This document shows positions 61,771 to 64,000 of a stretch of 64,000 bases of DNA, piece by piece. A program made the position numbers and the translations under genes. Origin of the DNA: Chryseobacterium pennae (GTDB taxonomy: Bacteria > Bacteroidota > Bacteroidia > Flavobacteriales > Weeksellaceae); assembly GCF_003385515.1 (NCBI RefSeq), contig NZ_QNVT01000013.1:1-64000 (forward strand). Reading direction: 5' to 3'. The notes under the pieces were generated by a model. That model was not told the origin of the DNA. It ran no database searches and saw only the letters and a list, made by a program, of their open reading frames with translations. Each line of letters opens with the position of its first letter. The first letter of the stretch is position 1.

Positions 61771-61885
61771 GTAATCTTTTTCTTATATGGATATTAGTTG
61801 AGGTTTCTTTGGAGATTGTTACAAATACTTATCAGCAGTATGAATCAATATTCTTATTTTTTAGATTTAAAAGAATCTGCATACT

Positions 61886-62257
61886 TCAGATGCCATCATT
61901 TACTTTTACTTCCAACAGATCGTTGGATATGGATCTGGAATTAATTTTAAATTTTTGAGTGCCCGGCAATATAATTTCTGGATTACTATTCAAATGTAAA
62001 ATAGGTCTGTTGAAGGGAATTACAAAAATTTCATCCTCTAAAAAAATAATGTCGGCACCTCTGTAGGTAAGGTTAACATCAATTGTTGTTTGGTTTTCAA
62101 AACTGATCTCAACATTTTTTACAAGCTGATGTTTTCTTTTTTTCATATAACGGAAGAAGAGATTCCGCTTCTGTTTTAAATACAGAGAAATACCAATACT
62201 GATAAGAATAAAAAGTAAAACGGCTCCGGCAAGAAGTAAAGAAAAATCTGTATCCAT
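61886..62257 (-). CDS. Hypothetical membrane-anchored protein
   Basis: A 123-residue protein with one N-terminal hydrophobic helix (about residues 6-27), a basic stretch (KQKRNLFFRYMKKRKHQ), and a small beta-rich domain (VKNVEISFENQTTIDVNLTYRGADIIFLEDEIFVIPFN). Function unknown. It follows the rpoD terminator. A TATTTTTG box on the minus strand (62262-62269) lies immediately before its start, so its message may be leaderless. Confidence 0.65.
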   Translation of the reverse strand: MDTDFSLLLAGAVLLFILISIGISLYLKQKRNLFFRYMKKRKHQLVKNVEISFENQTTIDVNLTYRGADIIFLEDEIFVIPFNRPILHLNSNPEIILPGTQKFKINSRSISNDLLEVKVNDGI

Positions 62258-62267
62258 AATACAAAAA

Positions 62268-62298
62268 TAAAAAAACGGAGCCTGAAAACAGACTCCGC
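62268..62298 (-). terminator. Terminator of rpoD
   Basis: On the minus strand CGGAG-CTG and CAG-CTCCG pair around a TTTT loop with one mismatch, followed by a T-run. Confidence 0.85.
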
Positions 62299-62321
62299 TT
62301 ATAAAATTGTTTGCGCTAAAA

Positions 62322-63188
62322 TTATTTACCTAAGTAAGATTTAAGGATCTTACTTCTGGTATTATGTTTTAGTCTCTTAATTGCTTTTTCTTTGATCTGA
62401 CGAACTCTCTCTCTTGTAAGATCGAAAGTCTCACCAATTTCCTCTAAAGTCATTGGGTGTTTTCCGTTCAGTCCGAAGTATAGTCTAACCAAATCAGCCT
62501 CCCTTGGAGTTAAAGTGTTTAATGCTCTTTCAATCTCAATTTGAAGAGATTCAAGCATTAAGTCTTTATCAGGACTTGGAGATTCTCCTGAACGTAATAC
62601 ATCATAAAGATTAGAATCTTCACCTTCTACCAAGGGTGCATCCATAGACAGGTGTCTACCGGAGTTTTTCATAGATTCTTTGATATCTTCCTCACTCATG
62701 TCAAGAACTTCAGCCAATTCTTCCGGAGAAGGTGGTCTTTCATTTTCCTGCTCAAGGTGAGCGTATGCTTTATTAATTTTATTGATGGAACCAATTTTGT
62801 TCAACGGAAGTCTTACAATTCTTGATTGCTCAGCCAACGCCTGTAAAATTGATTGACGGATCCACCATACTGCATAAGAGATAAATTTGAAACCTCTAGT
62901 TTCATCGTACCTTTTTGCCGCCTTCATTAATCCTAAGTTACCCTCATTAATTAAATCGGGTAAGGAAAGACCTTGGTTTTGGTATTGCTTAGATACAGAA
63001 ACTACGAAACGAAGGTTGGCCTTGATTAATTTTTCCAATGCAGCTCTGTCGCCAGCACGTATTCTTTGTGCCAATTCTACTTCCTCGTCCGCAGTAATCA
63101 GTTCCACTTTACCAATTTCCTGCAAATACTTGTCTAATGAAGCAGTTTCCCTGTTGGTAACCTGCTTAGTGATTTTTAATTGTCTCAT
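62322..63188 (-). CDS. rpoD: RNA polymerase primary sigma factor (sigma-70, Bacteroidota type)
   Basis: A 288-residue primary sigma factor, short because the long N-terminal region 1.1 and the non-conserved insert are lacking, as in all Bacteroidota. Region 1.2 starts at [16 protein letters not shown]. Region 2 has [37 protein letters not shown] and [17 protein letters not shown]. Region 3 is present, and region 4 ends with [29 protein letters not shown]. It recognises the TTG/TAnnTTTG promoters seen across this window. It stands alone with a strong terminator. Confidence 0.97.
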   Translation of the reverse strand: MRQLKITKQVTNRETASLDKYLQEIGKVELITADEEVELAQRIRAGDRAALEKLIKANLRFVVSVSKQYQNQGLSLPDLINEGNLGLMKAAKRYDETRGFKFISYAVWWIRQSILQALAEQSRIVRLPLNKIGSINKINKAYAHLEQENERPPSPEELAEVLDMSEEDIKESMKNSGRHLSMDAPLVEGEDSNLYDVLRSGESPSPDKDLMLESLQIEIERALNTLTPREADLVRLYFGLNGKHPMTLEEIGETFDLTRERVRQIKEKAIKRLKHNTRSKILKSYLGK

Positions 63189-63387
63189 TTATTTTATCCT
63201 CAAAAAAGAGTTACTATATATTATACGTTTGGAAATACAAAAAGGTTACACTAGTTTTACTTTTTTATTAATATTTTAATTTGAATGCTAATAGATGAGC
63301 GTGGAACAGAGATTCAGAAGTTGAAAAATAGAAAGAAAAGAAGATAATCCAGGATAAAAAGAATGAAAATTAATTAAACTTTAAACA

Positions 63388-63416
63388 AAAAAAACGGACC
63401 CCAAGTCCCGTTTTTA
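63388..63416 (-). terminator. Terminator of the S1/P1 nuclease gene
   Basis: AACG(G)GAC and GTCCGTT pair on the minus strand with a single bulged G, followed by a T-run. Confidence 0.7.
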
Positions 63417-63444
63417 TCTATATCTATTAGAATTTTATTTCCAA

Positions 63445-64000
63445 TTAGAAGAGTTCATTCAATAGTTTAGCCAATCTCAATCCTCCGTACAATAACTGTC
63501 TTTCAAGAGTATCATTGAACTTGTATTGGTAGTCATAAGATAATTTTGATCCGTCAGGAGTCTGTGCATAGATCTTGTTGGCGATTTTGTGAGAATCATA
63601 CAACCAGTCTTCCAAAGTTCCGGATTGAATCTGTGCTACTTCTTCCTTAGATTTAATATCCAGAAGTTTAGAATATTCTGTGTAGCTGTATTTTTGAGAA
63701 TCCACTAATTTTCCATCCCAAACAGAGTGTAAATTGGTTTTATCCCCGAAATACGTAACATTGATTTTGTTTCCTCCTAAATCATCAGCTCTTCCTACGT
63801 GTAGGGGCTGAGCAAGGTCACCCATAATATGAATAAGGAAGATCAAAGCAATTTTTCTGTCTTTTGCTGAGGTTTTTTCGTCCTTAATCTGGCTGGATAG
63901 GGTATTTACCTGTGTGTAAAGACTTGGGCCTGCCTGCATTTTTAGGTTTTGGTCAAAAGTTTTCAGATCAGTTTGCGGATCAATATTTACATAATGCCAT
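63445..64000 (-). CDS. S1/P1 nuclease, C-terminal part (5' end outside window)
   Basis: The frame is open from the right edge of the window, where it reads WHYVNIDPQTDLKTFDQNLK, a conserved strand of the S1/P1 nuclease family, so ATG 63939 is internal and the gene continues outside. The visible part has the metal-binding sequence LIFLIHIMGDLAQPLHVGRADDLGGNKINV, with the His and Asp zinc ligands, and the LHSVWDGKLV motif. It is a zinc-dependent exported nuclease or 3'-nucleotidase for single-stranded nucleic acid. Last gene of the window, with its own terminator. Confidence 0.9.
   Translation of the reverse strand, partial: WHYVNIDPQTDLKTFDQNLKMQAGPSLYTQVNTLSSQIKDEKTSAKDRKIALIFLIHIMGDLAQPLHVGRADDLGGNKINVTYFGDKTNLHSVWDGKLVDSQKYSYTEYSKLLDIKSKEEVAQIQSGTLEDWLYDSHKIANKIYAQTPDGSKLSYDYQYKFNDTLERQLLYGGLRLAKLLNELF

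Overview
The window looks like chromosomal DNA of a Bacteroidota bacterium of the family Weeksellaceae, most likely Chryseobacterium or a close relative. Coding regions are AT-rich. Promoters match the Bacteroidetes form TTG-N19..21-TAnnTTTG. The primary sigma factor is the short 288-residue type. atpD-atpC stands apart from the other ATP synthase genes, and HYC_CC_PP, DUF2931 and DUF2723 proteins are present. Intergenic gaps carry several short interspersed repeat families. No rRNA, tRNA, CRISPR array, intact insertion sequence or prophage was seen.

Layout. 0-2.6 kb: a tandem array of DUF2931 lipoprotein genes whose stop and GTG start codons overlap identically in GTGGCTAG; a membrane-anchored relative lies at 14.7-16.2 kb. 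2.7-10 kb: small lipoproteins, a phosphohexomutase, a PLP aminotransferase and a PAP2-like phosphatase. 10.2-14.6 kb: kdsB, a gene broken by one in-frame stop, a LolA-like protein, glutathione peroxidase, a VOC protein, an NAD-binding protein and an MmcQ/YjbR protein. 16.5-19.7 kb: an AT-rich islet with a GntR/FCD regulator, its palindromic operator and a serine hydrolase. 19.8-22.9 kb: divergent ribF and atpDC. 24-30.8 kb: a WG-repeat protein, a radical SAM protein, a Crp/Fnr regulator with a metallo-hydrolase, and small membrane or secreted proteins. 30.9-37.6 kb: a LytTR/histidine kinase two-component system, with a probable LytTR site in front of the divergent secreted-protein gene, then a beta-helix-like protein and a TPR protein. 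37.8-41.2 kb: an EamA transporter and two PLP enzymes that together look like the first two steps of sulfonolipid (capnine) synthesis. 41.4-46.5 kb: two large membrane proteins of the GT-C glycosyltransferase type. 46.5-50.6 kb: DUF1697, kdsA and a TonB-dependent receptor. 50.7-54.6 kb: a copper-handling locus ending in a multidomain multicopper oxidase, preceded by a perfect 16-bp direct repeat with 21-bp period. 55-64 kb: an S9 peptidase, an FAD monooxygenase, an operon with two tandem divergent 2OG-Fe(II) oxygenase-like proteins, rpoD, and a partial S1/P1 nuclease.

How the genes work together. Several loci concern the cell envelope: kdsA and kdsB feed Kdo into lipopolysaccharide, the cysteate synthase-like and acyltransferase-like pair would make the sulfonolipid base, and the DUF2723 and GT-C proteins probably transfer sugars to periplasmic acceptors. 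The strongest candidates for under-described biology are the tandem oxygenase pair, the copper oxidase fused to two metal-binding domains and a barrel-like tail, the two regulatory sites with 21-bp direct-repeat spacing, and the end-overlapping DUF2931 array with signs of gene conversion. All functional statements rest on reading motifs by eye; no database search was run.
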